A stretch of 64,000 bases of DNA from Mesobacillus selenatarsenatis SF-1 (GCF_000813125.1 NZ_BASE01000005.1:25433-89432), one strand, 5' to 3'; shown: positions 31,122 to 43,027, counted from the stretch's first letter. Notes: generated from the sequence alone by a model not told the origin. Numbers and translations are program-made.

Positions 31122-31718
31122 TTAGATTATTTTTTCTAAATGCTTTCCTTCAAATACTTTGATACTTCCTTCGAGCTGAAGGGTTAGTTCGATCTCATCC
31201 CAGCCATTGAGGAGCATATTATACCAATATGGAGTGATATCAAATTTGGCCTCGAATCCCTGGTCGTCATAAACTCTCTTCTCTTCTAGTGAAACGGTCA
31301 GTTCATATTCCTGCCCGCTTGCTTTCTTAAGCAAATATGAAACGTCTTTTTCTAGCAGAACAACCGGAAGGATTCCGTTTTTCAGACAATTCTGTTTAAA
31401 AATATCAGCAAATGACGGGGCGATTAAAACCTTGAACCCATAATCCAACAAAGCCCATGGCGCGTGCTCCCTGGATGAACCGCAGCCGAAATTTTCATTC
31501 GCTATTAAAATACTTGCCCCCTCGTTATCCGGGTCGTTGAGCTCAAAGTCGTCATTCAGCTCTCCGTTTGGTTTATAGCGCCAGTCGTAAAACAAGTACT
31601 GCCCAAAACCTGTTTTTTCGATTCTTTTCAGGAATTGCTTTGGAATGATCTGATCTGTGTCAACATTTGTCCGGTCCAAGGCAGCGACTTTTCCCTTCAT
31701 TTCTGTAAAACTAGACAT
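31122..31718 (-). CDS. leuD: 3-isopropylmalate dehydratase small subunit
   Basis: A 198-residue swivel domain that pairs with LeuC to isomerise 2-isopropylmalate to 3-isopropylmalate. Signatures include LDRTNVDTDQIIPKQFLK at the N-terminus and FGCGSSREHAPWAL near 75. The ATG at 31718 with AAAGGAG six bases upstream gives the usual length; 26 upstream codons in frame are not homologous. Unlike the usual tight leuC-leuD spacing, 286 bases of repeat-bearing DNA separate the two. Confidence 0.96.
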   Translation of the reverse strand: MSSFTEMKGKVAALDRTNVDTDQIIPKQFLKRIEKTGFGQYLFYDWRYKPNGELNDDFELNDPDNEGASILIANENFGCGSSREHAPWALLDYGFKVLIAPSFADIFKQNCLKNGILPVVLLEKDVSYLLKKASGQEYELTVSLEEKRVYDDQGFEAKFDITPYWYNMLLNGWDEIELTLQLEGSIKVFEGKHLEKII

Positions 31719-31820
31719 TTCAGGCTCCTTTCCTCGAAAAATATATTTTTGTAAAACTAAATTCAGCAGAATGGTAGTTATATAATTCCCCCCCAAAGCA
31801 AACTCTGCTTTTAGGTAGTG

Positions 31821-31854
31821 AAATGACCCGAAATATACCGGTTTCGGGTCATTT
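31821..31854. terminator. Hairpin in the leuC-leuD gap
   Basis: AAATGACCCGAAA and TTTCGGGTCATTT form a 13-bp perfect stem with an 8-base loop. The T run is better on the plus strand, so on the operon strand it may only attenuate or protect the mRNA. Confidence 0.6.
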
Positions 31855-31903
31855 TTGCAGCTATATTTCTTGCTGGAAAAATTCTTCTCTTTCTCAACGA
31901 GGA

Positions 31904-31976
31904 TATTTGCACGTAAAAACGGATAATTGCACCATTCATACGATTAATTGAACCAGAAGCTTAATTAATTGCACCT
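31904..31976 (+). repeat. 21-bp-period repeat, four units, in leuC-leuD gap
   Basis: TTGCAC or TTGAACC recurs at about 31907, 31927, 31948 and 31969, 20-21 bp apart, with ATTAA before most copies. No coding potential. It interrupts the leu operon. Confidence 0.7.
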
Positions 31977-32004
31977 TCGTCATATATTTGGTAAAAAAGG
32001 TAAA

Positions 32005-33414
32005 CTAAACGGTAATGCCAGCCATGGACCTGACATCTACAAAATGCCCATGAAGTGCCGCAGCAGCAGCCATTGCAGGACTGACTAGATGGGTACGCGC
32101 TCCGGCTCCCTGTCTGCCCTCAAAGTTGCGGTTTGAAGTGGAAGCACAATGTTCCCCGGCTGGCACTATGTCTGCATTCATACTCAGGCACATGCTGCAG
32201 CCGGATTCTCTCCATTCAAATCCCGCTTCTATAAATACCTGGGCAATGCCTTCTGCCTCGGCAGTTTTCTTGACCTGCTGAGAACCAGGCACAACAATTG
32301 CTTCGACTCCAGGAGCGACTTTTTTCCCTTTGATCACCTCGGAGGCTGCCCTGAGATCCTCAATCCTTGAATTCGTACAGGAGCCAATGAAGACCTTGGT
32401 TACATTAATATCTGTGATTGGCTGACCTTCCTCCAGCCCCATGTATGATAATGCCCTTTCTAGTGACTTCTTTTCTGTATCAGTATCACATTCATTTAGG
32501 TAAGGCACTCTGTCCGTGACCGGAGCAGTCATCGATGGGTTCGTGCCCCAGCTGACCATCGGCGATATGGCATCGCCTTCAATCTCGATGGAATGGTCAT
32601 ACACTGCATCTTCATCAGAAGAGAGCTGCTGCCATTCAAGTATTTTATCGAGGAAGGCGTCGCCCTGGGCAACATATTTCCTTCCATTCAAATAAGCGAA
32701 GGTTGTATCATCTGGGGCAACAAGGGAAGCCTTAGCCCCTCCTTCAATCGACATATTGCAAATTGTCATCCTTTCCTCCATCGACATTTTCCTGATGGCA
32801 GCACCGCAAAATTCGATGACGTAACCCGTACCGAAATTGACTCCATACTTACTGATAATGAATAGGATGAGATCTTTTGCGCTCACGCCTGGTGCCAGAC
32901 AGTCTGTCACCTCGATTTTCAGGGTTTTTGGTTTCGTTTGCCAGAGTGTTTGAGTCGCGAGGACATGCTCAACCTCACTTGTGCCGATTCCGAATGCCAG
33001 TGCTCCGAAGGCACCGTGCGTCGAAGTGTGGCTGTCTCCGCACACAATGATCTTCCCTGGCTGTGTCAAGCCTAGCTCAGGTCCGATGACATGGACAATG
33101 CCCTGTTCAGGACTGTCCAGATCAGCCAATGGAATGCCGAATTCAAGGCAATTATCCCTTAAAGTATCCATCTGGTTTTTCGCAACAGGATCATTAATTT
33201 CACTCCGGTTGATCGTAGGCACATTGTGGTCCATCGTCGCAAATGTCAAATCCGGTCTCCGTACAGACCTTTTTTTCATCCTAAGTCCTGAAAAAGCCTG
33301 CGGCGAGGTTACCTCATGGACAAGATGAAGGTCGATATATACCAGGTCTGGTTTACCTTCTTCCCGATGCACAACATGCTTCTCCCAAATTTTTTCGATG
33401 ATTGTTTTCCCCAA
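32005..33414 (-). CDS. leuC: 3-isopropylmalate dehydratase large subunit
   Basis: A 469-residue aconitase-family protein. The [4Fe-4S] cysteines lie in FIGSCTNSR near 345 and [10 protein letters not shown] near 410. It acts with LeuD in leucine synthesis. The start is TTG at 33414 ([15 protein letters not shown]) with GGGGAGGG six bases upstream; the longer frame lacks homology. It follows leuB. Confidence 0.97.
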   Translation of the reverse strand: MGKTIIEKIWEKHVVHREEGKPDLVYIDLHLVHEVTSPQAFSGLRMKKRSVRRPDLTFATMDHNVPTINRSEINDPVAKNQMDTLRDNCLEFGIPLADLDSPEQGIVHVIGPELGLTQPGKIIVCGDSHTSTHGAFGALAFGIGTSEVEHVLATQTLWQTKPKTLKIEVTDCLAPGVSAKDLILFIISKYGVNFGTGYVIEFCGAAIRKMSMEERMTICNMSIEGGAKASLVAPDDTTFAYLNGRKYVAQGDAFLDKILEWQQLSSDEDAVYDHSIEIEGDAISPMVSWGTNPSMTAPVTDRVPYLNECDTDTEKKSLERALSYMGLEEGQPITDINVTKVFIGSCTNSRIEDLRAASEVIKGKKVAPGVEAIVVPGSQQVKKTAEAEGIAQVFIEAGFEWRESGCSMCLSMNADIVPAGEHCASTSNRNFEGRQGAGARTHLVSPAMAAAAALHGHFVDVRSMAGITV

Positions 33415-33513
33415 TGGTACCCTCCCCTTTTTTATAAACACTTCTATCTCGCCTGCCTGGCTAAGTGTTAGTTTTTGAGATTTTCAAAACGGCCGATGAA
33501 ATAGATTCAGACC

Positions 33514-34626
33514 TTATGCATAAGCACTCATGATATTCAGGATCGCTTCATTGTCCAACAGAGCGGCTTTGATTTCCTCAATCATTCCCTCAGTTGTTAA
33601 GAACGGTGTGCCAAACAAGGCAATGTCGCGGGTTCTGCTGCCAGCGTCCAGCACCTGTTCTACTGCATTCTCGATTGCCTCAGCTTCTTCTTCAAGGCCA
33701 AAGGACAGTCGCAGCATCATCGCAGCTGACAGGATCATCGCGATTGGATTAGCCGCGTTCATTCCAGCAATATCTGGTGCAGATCCATGGATTGGCTCAT
33801 ACAGATATGGCCCTGAAGCCGAAACGCTGGCTGATGGCAGCATGCCAAGCGAGCCGGTCAGCACGGATGCTTCATCGCTTAAAATATCACCAAACATATT
33901 CTCTGTGACGAGCACATCGAACTGGCGCGGATTCTTGATTAGCTGCATCGCCGCATTATCGACCAGCATATGGTTAAGTTGAACATCAGGATAGTCCTTC
34001 GCCACCTCTTCTGCTGTTTCGCGCCACATTCGGCTCGATTCCAGAACATTTGCTTTATCCACAGAAGTGACCTTGCCTTTTCTCATGGCAGCCAACTCAA
34101 ATGCATAGCGGATGACTCTCTCAATCTCGTTTTTCTGGTAAAACAATGTATCTACTACAGAAGCTTCGCCTTTCTGGACACTTCTTTCACTCGGTTTCCC
34201 AAAGTAAAGCCCGCCGGTCAATTCCCTGACCACTACCATGTCAACACCTTCAACGACTTCCTTGCGAAGCGGTGAAATCCCGGAAATACTGGAGTAGTAT
34301 TGAACCGGCCGGACATTCGCATATAACCCGAGCTCTTTTCGGATTTTCAACAAGCCTTTTTCGGGGCGAATATGTCCAGGCATCAGATCCCACTTAGGAC
34401 CGCCCACAGCTCCTAACAGGACAGCATCACTAGCTTTACAGAGATTGAGTGTGCGCTCCGGGAGCGGGGTTCCGAATTCATCGATTGCTGCCCCGCCGAT
34501 TTCTCCATAAGTAAAATGAAACTTATGGTTAAAAAGCTCAGCTACTGCCTGGAGGATTGTAACCGCCCCCCTGCTTACTTCTTTGCCTACGCCATCTCCT
34601 GGCAGGATTGCGATCCTTTTTTCCAT
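33514..34626 (-). CDS. leuB: 3-isopropylmalate dehydrogenase
   Basis: A 370-residue NAD-dependent decarboxylating dehydrogenase giving 2-oxoisocaproate. It has ILPGDGVGKEV at the N-terminus and the family signature VTENMFGDILSDEASVLTGSLGMLPSA near 243-270, followed by EPIHGSAPDIAG. GGAGG precedes the ATG. Confidence 0.97.
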   Translation of the reverse strand: MEKRIAILPGDGVGKEVSRGAVTILQAVAELFNHKFHFTYGEIGGAAIDEFGTPLPERTLNLCKASDAVLLGAVGGPKWDLMPGHIRPEKGLLKIRKELGLYANVRPVQYYSSISGISPLRKEVVEGVDMVVVRELTGGLYFGKPSERSVQKGEASVVDTLFYQKNEIERVIRYAFELAAMRKGKVTSVDKANVLESSRMWRETAEEVAKDYPDVQLNHMLVDNAAMQLIKNPRQFDVLVTENMFGDILSDEASVLTGSLGMLPSASVSASGPYLYEPIHGSAPDIAGMNAANPIAMILSAAMMLRLSFGLEEEAEAIENAVEQVLDAGSRTRDIALFGTPFLTTEGMIEEIKAALLDNEAILNIMSAYA

Positions 34627-34658
34627 TACATTCGCCTCCGATTTCTTAATGATATTTT

Positions 34659-37233
<2,575 letters not shown>

Positions 37234-37243
37234 TTAGTTTATA

Positions 37244-37759
37244 TTACACAAATGAAAACGATTTTTGCTGGCCGGTACGCTGGTTCCCCCTTGGGAATGC
37301 TGTCGTTCCGGTACGAGCCAATTCTCTGATTCCATATGGTTTTATTAGATCGATAAACGCTTCAATTTTTTCTGTTTCTCCTGTCAATTGGATAATGATG
37401 CTATCCTTGCTGACGTCAATCACCGATGCCCGGAATGGCTCAATGATCGAATAAATCTCTGCCCTGTTGTGGGGAAGGACGGGCACCTTCATGAGAATGA
37501 GCTCCCGGGCAACAATCGCCTGGTCACTGATATCCGCCACCTTAAGGACATCAATCTGCTTATTGAGCTGTTTCGTGATTTGTTCGACCATTCCGTCATT
37601 CTCCACATGGACAACACAGGTAATGCGCGAAACTCCCTCTTGCTCGGTCAGGCCTACCGAGATGCTTTCAATATTGTAGTTCCTCTTCGAAAATAAATTC
37701 GTGATCCTGTTAAGTACTCCCGGCCGGTTCAAGACCGTCATCGTTATGATCCTTTTCAT
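37244..37759 (-). CDS. ilvN: Acetolactate synthase small (regulatory) subunit
   Basis: A 171-residue ACT-domain protein. It begins [33 protein letters not shown], the typical ACT fold that binds valine and stimulates IlvB, and the C-terminal half is the second regulatory domain. Its ATG overlaps the ilvB stop by four bases. The gene is called ilvH in B. subtilis and ilvN in several other genera. Confidence 0.96.
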   Translation of the reverse strand: MKRIITMTVLNRPGVLNRITNLFSKRNYNIESISVGLTEQEGVSRITCVVHVENDGMVEQITKQLNKQIDVLKVADISDQAIVARELILMKVPVLPHNRAEIYSIIEPFRASVIDVSKDSIIIQLTGETEKIEAFIDLIKPYGIRELARTGTTAFPRGNQRTGQQKSFSFV

Positions 37760-39465
37760 TTTTTCACTCCCACCATTTCGTGGATTCCTTTTCCAGGTGC
37801 GATCATCGGGTAGACATTTTCGGCACCATCGACCCTGAAATCGAGCAGCACCGGCTCCTTGTCATGCAGGACCTCATTCAGGACCAAATGCGCTTCTGCT
37901 TCGGAGTTGATTTCAAACCCTCTGATACCATAGGCCTCGGCCAGTTTTACAAAAGATGGCTGGACCGGATTTTTACTGTGGGAATATCTTTCTTTGTAAA
38001 AAATCTCCTGCCATTGTCTGACCATTCCAAGCGCTTTGTTATTTAGAATAGCTATTTTGATCGGCAGCTTAAACTCTGCGATGACCGCCAGCTCCTGCGT
38101 TGACATCTGGAAGCCTCCATCTCCGAGAACGGCCACAACGCACGCTGTCGGATCTGCCAGCTGTGCTCCAATGCTTGCAGGAAGTCCAAATCCCATTGTT
38201 CCGAGTCCTCCTGAGGTCACCCATCGATCAGCCTGCTGGAGTTGATAATATTGTGCCGCCCACATTTGATGCTGGCCGACATCGGTCACGACAATTGCTT
38301 CACCCGCCGTTTTTTCATATAGAAGCTCCATTACTTTTTGTGGTTTTAGCACCTCGCTGTTTTCGTAATGATAAGGAAAGTCCTTCTTCCAGGCTGCGAG
38401 TGTTTCTTTCCATTCTTCCTGTTGAGGTGGACTTGCTCCCACCCTGAGCAATTGTCTTAATGCCTCTCCAGCATCTCCGACGACCGGAATTTGAGTTGGC
38501 ACATTTTTACCGATTTCAGCCGGGTCGATATCTATATGGGCAACAGTTGCTTTTGGGGCGAAATGTTTTAAGTTTCCGGTCAGCCGGTCATCAAATCGTG
38601 CTCCGATATTGATCAGCAGGTCACAATTATAAAGCGCCATGTTCGCTGCATAGCAGCCATGCATCCCAGCCATTCCAAGGAACAGTTCATGGTTGGCCGG
38701 AAAGCCTCCCAACCCCAATAATGTGTGGACAACATGAAGGTTTTGCTGTTCTGCGAATTCTTTTAACACGCTCGACGCCTTCGCGTGGAGGATACCTGCC
38801 CCTGCAAGAATGACCGGCCTTTTTGCCCTGCTTACTGCTTCGGATAGTTTTCTTACCTGAAGGAAATTCGGCTCCGTAGTTGGCTGGTAACCAGGAAGAT
38901 AGATTTCCTCCTCAACTGGTTCTGCCGATACACCTGCTGCCAGGTCTTTTGGGAAATCGATGACGACTGGACCTGGCCTTCCGCTTGTCGCAATATAAAA
39001 GGCTTCCTTGATGATCCGCGGTATGTCTTTAATATCTCTGATCTGATAGTTGTACTTCGTGATAGGAGTAGTGATTCCAAGAATGTCGGCCTCCTGGAAG
39101 GCATCTGTACCGATTACCCCAGTCGCAACCTGGCCTGTGAAGACGACTAGTGGCAAGGAGTCCATCATCGCATCCGCAATGCCGGTGATGATATTGGTCG
39201 CTCCCGGTCCAGATGTAGCGATTACCACACCCGGTTTCCCGCTGATCCTCGCGTATCCTTCCGCTGCATGGATCCCTCCCTGTTCATGCCTTGGCAGAAC
39301 ATGAAGTATTTTAGAATCATAGAGTTTGTCGTAAATCGGAAGGACTGCTCCTCCCGGGTAGCCAAAAATGACTTCGACATTTTCCTTTTCCAGCGCACTA
39401 ATCAGTAAATCCGCACCGGTTACTTCACTCGTATTAGCCTTTGTTTCCTTCAAGGCAGCTTCCAT
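37756..39465 (-). CDS. ilvB: Acetolactate synthase large subunit
   Basis: A 569-residue thiamine-diphosphate enzyme making acetolactate and acetohydroxybutyrate. The catalytic glutamate region is [15 protein letters not shown] near 35-50, and the ThDP motif [13 protein letters not shown]...NN is near 450. GGGAGG precedes the ATG. It is the first gene after the leucine-type T-box, so its expression depends on leader read-through. Confidence 0.97.
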   Translation of the reverse strand: MEAALKETKANTSEVTGADLLISALEKENVEVIFGYPGGAVLPIYDKLYDSKILHVLPRHEQGGIHAAEGYARISGKPGVVIATSGPGATNIITGIADAMMDSLPLVVFTGQVATGVIGTDAFQEADILGITTPITKYNYQIRDIKDIPRIIKEAFYIATSGRPGPVVIDFPKDLAAGVSAEPVEEEIYLPGYQPTTEPNFLQVRKLSEAVSRAKRPVILAGAGILHAKASSVLKEFAEQQNLHVVHTLLGLGGFPANHELFLGMAGMHGCYAANMALYNCDLLINIGARFDDRLTGNLKHFAPKATVAHIDIDPAEIGKNVPTQIPVVGDAGEALRQLLRVGASPPQQEEWKETLAAWKKDFPYHYENSEVLKPQKVMELLYEKTAGEAIVVTDVGQHQMWAAQYYQLQQADRWVTSGGLGTMGFGLPASIGAQLADPTACVVAVLGDGGFQMSTQELAVIAEFKLPIKIAILNNKALGMVRQWQEIFYKERYSHSKNPVQPSFVKLAEAYGIRGFEINSEAEAHLVLNEVLHDKEPVLLDFRVDGAENVYPMIAPGKGIHEMVGVKK

Positions 39466-39499
39466 TTATCGAACCTCCCACTGTACTATTTTTTCAAAA

Positions 39500-39795
39500 T
39501 AAAAAAGCCCATCCATCTCCATATGCCTAAGGTTGCCCAGGCAAAGGGATGGAATAGGCTTTATCTCCTTTTTCCACGGTACCACCCTTATTCACGCATG
39601 ATGCGTGCACTCGTGACAGCTCAGCTGCCGGTTTTGATAACAAGTGCCATGCACTCGACCAGTTTTACTAGGATTCCTTTCAAACTGGCGCTCCAGGGTG
39701 AGTTCATTTAATGCGGCATCACCGGTTTCCAGCACCCCCGGCTCTCTGTGCATGCTGATCGCATTAAATTACTTGTCCCTGTCCTCGCTTTTATC
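39500..39795 (-). promoter_or_regulatory. T-box leader (leucine type) between ilvE and ilvB
   Basis: On the minus strand the RNA has the stem I AGTA and GGTGCTGGAAACCGG motifs, the specifier context GAACTCACC with CTC (Leu; complement of 39700-39702), the T-box core GGGTGGTACCGTGGAA (complement of 39572-39587) and a terminator AGCC...GGGCT with a six-T tract (39501-39560). Uncharged tRNA-Leu should allow read-through into ilvBNC-leuABCD, with ilvE upstream outside this control. Confidence 0.95.
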
Positions 39796-39835
39796 CTTAT
39801 TCAATTAGATATTGAAAGTTTACGAAAAGAGGCTT

Positions 39836-40738
39836 TTAACTTACTTGATGAGCTTTTTCCGGATAGACCTGGATTCCATCTGCAACGACTCTTGCCCTGA
39901 ATTCACGCAGGATATTTTGTGTATGCTGTCCCGGTATTCCATCGCCGATGACTCTTCCATCCACTTTAACAACTGCGATTACTTCTGCTGCTGTCCCTGT
40001 AAGAAATACTTCATCGGCTGTGTATACATCATGGCGGGTAAATGGTTCCTCCTTGACCTCATACCCAAGATTTTTCGCGATTTCAATTACCGCATTTCTG
40101 GTGATTCCTTCAAGTGCTCCAACATATCCTGGCGGTGTGAGAAATTCATTTCCCCTGACGATAAAAATATTATCCGCTGACCCTTCGGCAACATAGCCCT
40201 GGTCATTAAGCATGAGCGCCTCACTTACATTTGCCAGATGTGCTTCGATTTTCACAAGAACATTATTTAAATAATTCAATGATTTTACTTTTGGACTTAA
40301 TACATCCGGACGATTTCTTCTGGTCGCAACAGTGACAATTTCCAGTCCGCATTCATACAATTCTCTTGGAAAAATAGAGAGCGGCTCAACAATGATGACG
40401 ACATTCACTTTCGGGCACTTATAGGGATCCAGCCCCAGGTCCCCGACACCTCTGGAAACGACAATGCGGATATAAGCATCTCTGAGTTGATTCCGTTCCA
40501 CTGTTTCAACAACAAGGCCGGTGAACTCCTCCTTAGAGTGTGGCATGTTCAGCATGATGGACTTAGCTGACCGGTAAAGTCGGTCCATATGTTCTTCCAT
40601 CCTGAAAATATTGCCGCTGTATACCCGTATCCCTTCAAAAATACCGTCTCCGTATAGAAATCCATGATCATATACCGAAACCTTAGCATTTTCCTTGGTG
40701 ACAAATTCACCGTTTAAGTAGATCCACTGATCGGGCAC
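39836..40738 (-). CDS. ilvE: Branched-chain amino acid aminotransferase
   Basis: A 300-residue fold-type IV PLP aminotransferase that interconverts Leu, Ile and Val with their 2-oxoacids. The N-terminus VSVYDHGFLYGDGIFEGIRVY and the PLP lysine region SPKVKSLNYLNNVLVKIEA near 155, then EGSADNIFIV near 190, match the shorter (about 300-residue) IlvE type rather than the 360-residue B. subtilis enzymes. The start is GTG at 40738 with AAAGGAG eight bases upstream. It precedes the T-box leader and belongs to the same transcription unit. Confidence 0.93.
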   Translation of the reverse strand: MPDQWIYLNGEFVTKENAKVSVYDHGFLYGDGIFEGIRVYSGNIFRMEEHMDRLYRSAKSIMLNMPHSKEEFTGLVVETVERNQLRDAYIRIVVSRGVGDLGLDPYKCPKVNVVIIVEPLSIFPRELYECGLEIVTVATRRNRPDVLSPKVKSLNYLNNVLVKIEAHLANVSEALMLNDQGYVAEGSADNIFIVRGNEFLTPPGYVGALEGITRNAVIEIAKNLGYEVKEEPFTRHDVYTADEVFLTGTAAEVIAVVKVDGRVIGDGIPGQHTQNILREFRARVVADGIQVYPEKAHQVS

Positions 40739-40880
40739 AATAAACACTCCTTTAACAAATAGACGCTTTAAATTATTAAATTAAAAGGTTAAAAAAATAC
40801 AGTTTTACATCATCTAAAAAATTAATATAAAACCCTGATTCACTCGAGAGGCTTTCAACTTGTTTTTTTATTTGAGGATT

Positions 40881-40909
40881 ATCTTACGCCCAATTTCCAT
40901 ACTCGTCAA
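40881..40909 (-). promoter_or_regulatory. Promoter of ilvE and the ilv-leu operon
   Basis: Minus strand TTGACG (complement of 40904-40909), 17 bp, TAAGAT (complement of 40881-40886). It lies about 140 bases ahead of ilvE. A palindrome and a cre site lie just upstream. Confidence 0.75.
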
Positions 40910-40918
40910 CACCCTTTT

Positions 40919-40941
40919 TCTAAATTATTTGATAATTTAGA
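40919..40941. promoter_or_regulatory. CodY-like palindrome upstream of ilvE
   Basis: TCTAAATTAT-TTG-ATAATTTAGA is a perfect 10-bp inverted repeat. Its centre AATTATTTGATAATT (40923-40937) matches the CodY motif AATTTTCWGAAAATT at 12 of 15 positions. CodY represses ilv-leu operons in B. subtilis, so a role here is reasonable, though an AT-rich palindrome could serve another protein. Confidence 0.5.
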
Positions 40942-40955
40942 TTAGTTAGTTAATT

Positions 40956-40970
40956 TGTATCCGCTTACAT
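40956..40970. promoter_or_regulatory. CcpA (cre) site upstream of ilvE
   Basis: TGTATCCGCTTACAT; on the minus strand ATGTAAGCGGATACA fits the cre consensus WTGNAANCGNWNNCW at every defined position. It lies upstream of the promoter (about 55 bases beyond the -35), the arrangement by which CcpA activates ilv-leu in B. subtilis. Confidence 0.65.
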
Positions 40971-41051
40971 TGTTGATATATTCACATTTGTAAAAAATAA
41001 AATTTTTTTATTGAACTTCAGTTTCCTAGCGGATAGGAACGAGAGGACATA

Positions 41052-41077
41052 AAAAAAACTCACCTTTCAAAAAGGTG
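41052..41077 (-). terminator. Terminator at the left junction, minus strand
   Basis: AACTCACCTTT and AAAGGTGAGTT form the stem, followed by eight T residues on the minus strand. Before the island inserted it would have ended the tRNA-Arg transcript; it now lies just outside the left attachment repeat. Confidence 0.8.
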
Positions 41078-41100
41078 AGTTAAAGTATGTAGTTTAAATG

Positions 41101-41146
41101 GCGTCCCAGGAGAGATTCGAACTCCCGACCGCACGCTTAGAAGGCG
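41101..41146 (-). repeat. Attachment repeat (tRNA-Arg 3' fragment)
   Basis: GCGTCCCAGGAGAGATTCGA... through AAGGCG copies the anticodon loop to 3' end of the tRNA-Arg gene at 49881-49954. The only difference is C for T at 41132. It lacks the 5' half and cannot make a tRNA; it is the displaced original 3' end. Confidence 0.93.
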
Positions 41147-41173
41147 AAAACTAACGCTTCCTATAAACGCTGA

Positions 41174-41222
41174 TGTAACGGTCATTGAACGGCATTTAAA
41201 TCGTCAATATGTAACGGTCATT
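41174..41222 (+). repeat. Two TGTAACGGTCATT direct repeats beside the left end
   Basis: Identical 13-mers at 41174-41186 and 41210-41222, 36 bp apart. A related reverse-orientation pair, TTGACCGAT and TTGACCGTTT, lies at 49805-49828 near the other end. Their place beside both core repeats suggests arm-type binding sites for the integrase or an excisionase. Confidence 0.55.
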
Positions 41223-41336
41223 TGCCGAACTTTCGACCGATTTCATTATAGCACGCTTATTCAGATGAAGAAAGTGTTATTTTATCAAGCATATAGCCGC
41301 ATTTAGTCCTAAATTTTGCTACAAGATAAAAAAGAA

Positions 41337-41357
41337 ACGTAAGCTTTTGGCCTACGT
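41337..41357 (-). terminator. Terminator of the HNH gene cluster
   Basis: ACGTAGGC-CAAAA-GCTTACGT on the minus strand followed by TTCTTTTTT, 65 bases past the last small gene of this group. Confidence 0.75.
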
Positions 41358-41421
41358 CTTCTCATTGTTATCTAGGTCGATATCTGTAGGCATTTTTACG
41401 CCTGGCAACCGCTACTCCACG

Positions 41422-41574
41422 CTAATTACGGTCTGTGTTCGTTCTTTCTGCGTACTCTTCGAGAATCGTAAATTCTTCTTTAGTCGTGCGTTTATTGATG
41501 GTCTTGTAGATTCTATGCCTGATTGCTTCTGCCTGTATCTGTAGCTCTTCGAATGTTAGTTCTTTAGGATTCAT
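41422..41574 (-). CDS. Small protein, coupled to the HNH gene
   Basis: A 50-residue charged helical protein (MNPKELTFEELQIQAEA...). Its ATG shares one base with the stop of the HNH gene (TAATG), and AAGGGG lies upstream, so translation is coupled. No family recognised. It could be a small phage-type regulator, but this is only a guess from size and context. Confidence 0.5.
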   Translation of the reverse strand: MNPKELTFEELQIQAEAIRHRIYKTINKRTTKEEFTILEEYAERTNTDRN

Positions 41575-42080
41575 TATCGTTTTTCCCCTTCGTTTACTTT
41601 CGTCCATGATTTATGATTTACGATTCTATTTACTGTCGTTTGTTGGATTCCGTACTCTTTCGCTAGTTCTGCCTGTGTTACGTCACCTTTCGAATATTTG
41701 GCTCTAATTTCCCTTACGATAACTTCGCTTCTTGCGCCTTTGCTCGGCTTCCATAAGCCCGTTTCCCTTGCGTGCCGTAGGTTTTCGGCTGCTGTTACGG
41801 TTTCTATGTTTGCGAGCCTATTGTCGGTCTTGTTACCGTTTATGTGATTCACTTGCTTGTTGATAATTTCTAGCCCTGCGAAAAAAGCTACTAGCTCGTG
41901 AACAGTGTAAAATCCATGTTTCCCGTTGTGGTGCAAATTGACGTAGTGATATCCGTTTGTTACAAGAATCGGCTTAAGCGGCTTATTCCTAGCCCCGATT
42001 ATCGTCCCTGCTTCTACGTCTACCTTGTATTGCGCATTGTCTACTAGTTCCAGTAATCGTAAATATCTCCTTGCGTTCAT
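41574..42080 (-). CDS. HNH endonuclease with C-terminal helix-turn-helix
   Basis: A 168-residue protein. Residues 60-110 hold the HNH_3-type motif VHELVAFFAG...VNHINGNKTDNRLANIETVTAAENLRHA, with the catalytic His-Asn pair. Residues 125-160 form a helix-turn-helix (TQAELAKEYGIQQTTVNRIVNHKSW). Such proteins occur in Firmicutes phages as free-standing homing nucleases or as packaging-associated nickases. GGGGGATC precedes the ATG. It is followed by a coupled 50-residue protein. Whether it moves itself or helps the island is not visible. Confidence 0.85.
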   Translation of the reverse strand: MNARRYLRLLELVDNAQYKVDVEAGTIIGARNKPLKPILVTNGYHYVNLHHNGKHGFYTVHELVAFFAGLEIINKQVNHINGNKTDNRLANIETVTAAENLRHARETGLWKPSKGARSEVIVREIRAKYSKGDVTQAELAKEYGIQQTTVNRIVNHKSWTKVNEGEKR

Positions 42081-42161
42081 GTCTAACGATCCCCCGTTGA
42101 TTTTTTTTGTCTCCCGACGTTCCTATAGGCGCAGGCTACGAGCACTTTTGGTATCAAAAAA

Positions 42162-42187
42162 AGAGCAACGCCGTTAAGCGCTACTCT
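42162..42187 (-). terminator. Terminator of the 42193-43027 gene pair
   Basis: AGAGTAGCGC-TTAACG-GCGTTGCTCT followed by seven T residues on the minus strand, directly after the 42193 gene. Confidence 0.9.
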
Positions 42188-42192
42188 AGGTC

Positions 42193-42414
42193 TTACTCTT
42201 CGTGTTGCTCTTCGGTGTCGTGTTCGTTCTCTTCTAGCTTAGCTACTTCTACGTGCTTCTTCGCTACTGCGTATAGCGTTAAGTTATCTGTGCTAGAGTT
42301 CATCGCAGCCTTTTGCTTAATCGCTTCTAGTTCGCTAGCCGTAATACTTTCGCCACTCCGTAGCTTTTTCTTGATTCCTTCGACTTGTAGCCGTAGTTTC
42401 TTATATCCGCTCAT
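42193..42414 (-). CDS. Small charged helical protein
   Basis: A 73-residue protein (MSGYKKLRLQVEGIKKKLRSGE...) ending in a very acidic stretch with His. Its start overlaps the end of the upstream gene by 14 bases, and AAAGGAGCG lies upstream. No family recognised. Together with the upstream protein it forms a two-gene unit with its own terminator. Confidence 0.6.
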   Translation of the reverse strand: MSGYKKLRLQVEGIKKKLRSGESITASELEAIKQKAAMNSSTDNLTLYAVAKKHVEVAKLEENEHDTEEQHEE

Positions 42415-43027
42415 TAGTTAATCGCTCCTTTACGCTGTTCGGCACTTCTCCACGTTGTAGCGTCTGTATGTCGCAGCTCGTTACGCAAACTTTCTCGATT
42501 GCCTGCTGTGTCCGGAATCCTACACTGTAAGGGATAGTGTAACCGCCATAACGGGGATTGATTGTATTAAAAGCTTTCCTTGCTTCGTCTTCGAAAAACT
42601 TAATACGACGCTGAATTTCGATAAACTGCACAAGATACTCGATTTTAAGCTTTTCGAGCTTCTTGACTTCTGGATCGATGTGTTCATTCTGAAACTTCGT
42701 TTGATACTCCTTTAGCCCGTTCTCTAAGTCTTCTAGCGTGATTGAGCCGCTATTAATCGCCCGTGCTGCTTTTTGCATTTCTCGAGCGTGTTCTAAATTG
42801 GCAATAGCTGCCGATTGCTCTTTCTTAATCTTAGCTAGCTCCTTTCGATTGTCTGCGCCTTCTGCTACAGCTTTCTTAATTGCTTCGTTGTAGCGGTATT
42901 CTAGCCCCTTAACTTCTAACTCTGCTACGGTAACCTTCTCCGCATATTCCTGCTGCACTTGTAAGCCCTGCTGCTTCTCTTCGTTGTACTTCTCGAATAG
43001 TTCGTATCTTGGTAGTTTGTTTGTCAT
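42401..43027 (-). CDS. Coiled-coil protein of unknown function
   Basis: A 208-residue protein, helical and coiled-coil between about residues 10 and 150, rich in Glu, Lys and Ala. The C-terminal 50 residues are more globular (NPRYGGYTIPYSVGFRTQQAIEKVCVTSCD). GGGGAGC precedes the ATG. I recognise no named family. It lies downstream of the sigma-like gene and overlaps the next small gene; it may be under that regulator, by inference. Confidence 0.65.
   Translation of the reverse strand: MTNKLPRYELFEKYNEEKQQGLQVQQEYAEKVTVAELEVKGLEYRYNEAIKKAVAEGADNRKELAKIKKEQSAAIANLEHAREMQKAARAINSGSITLEDLENGLKEYQTKFQNEHIDPEVKKLEKLKIEYLVQFIEIQRRIKFFEDEARKAFNTINPRYGGYTIPYSVGFRTQQAIEKVCVTSCDIQTLQRGEVPNSVKERLTNERI

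Noticed and set aside
41101..41146. Second tRNA gene
   Set aside because: Only the 3' part of tRNA-Arg is present; the 5' acceptor, D arm and half of the anticodon stem are missing.
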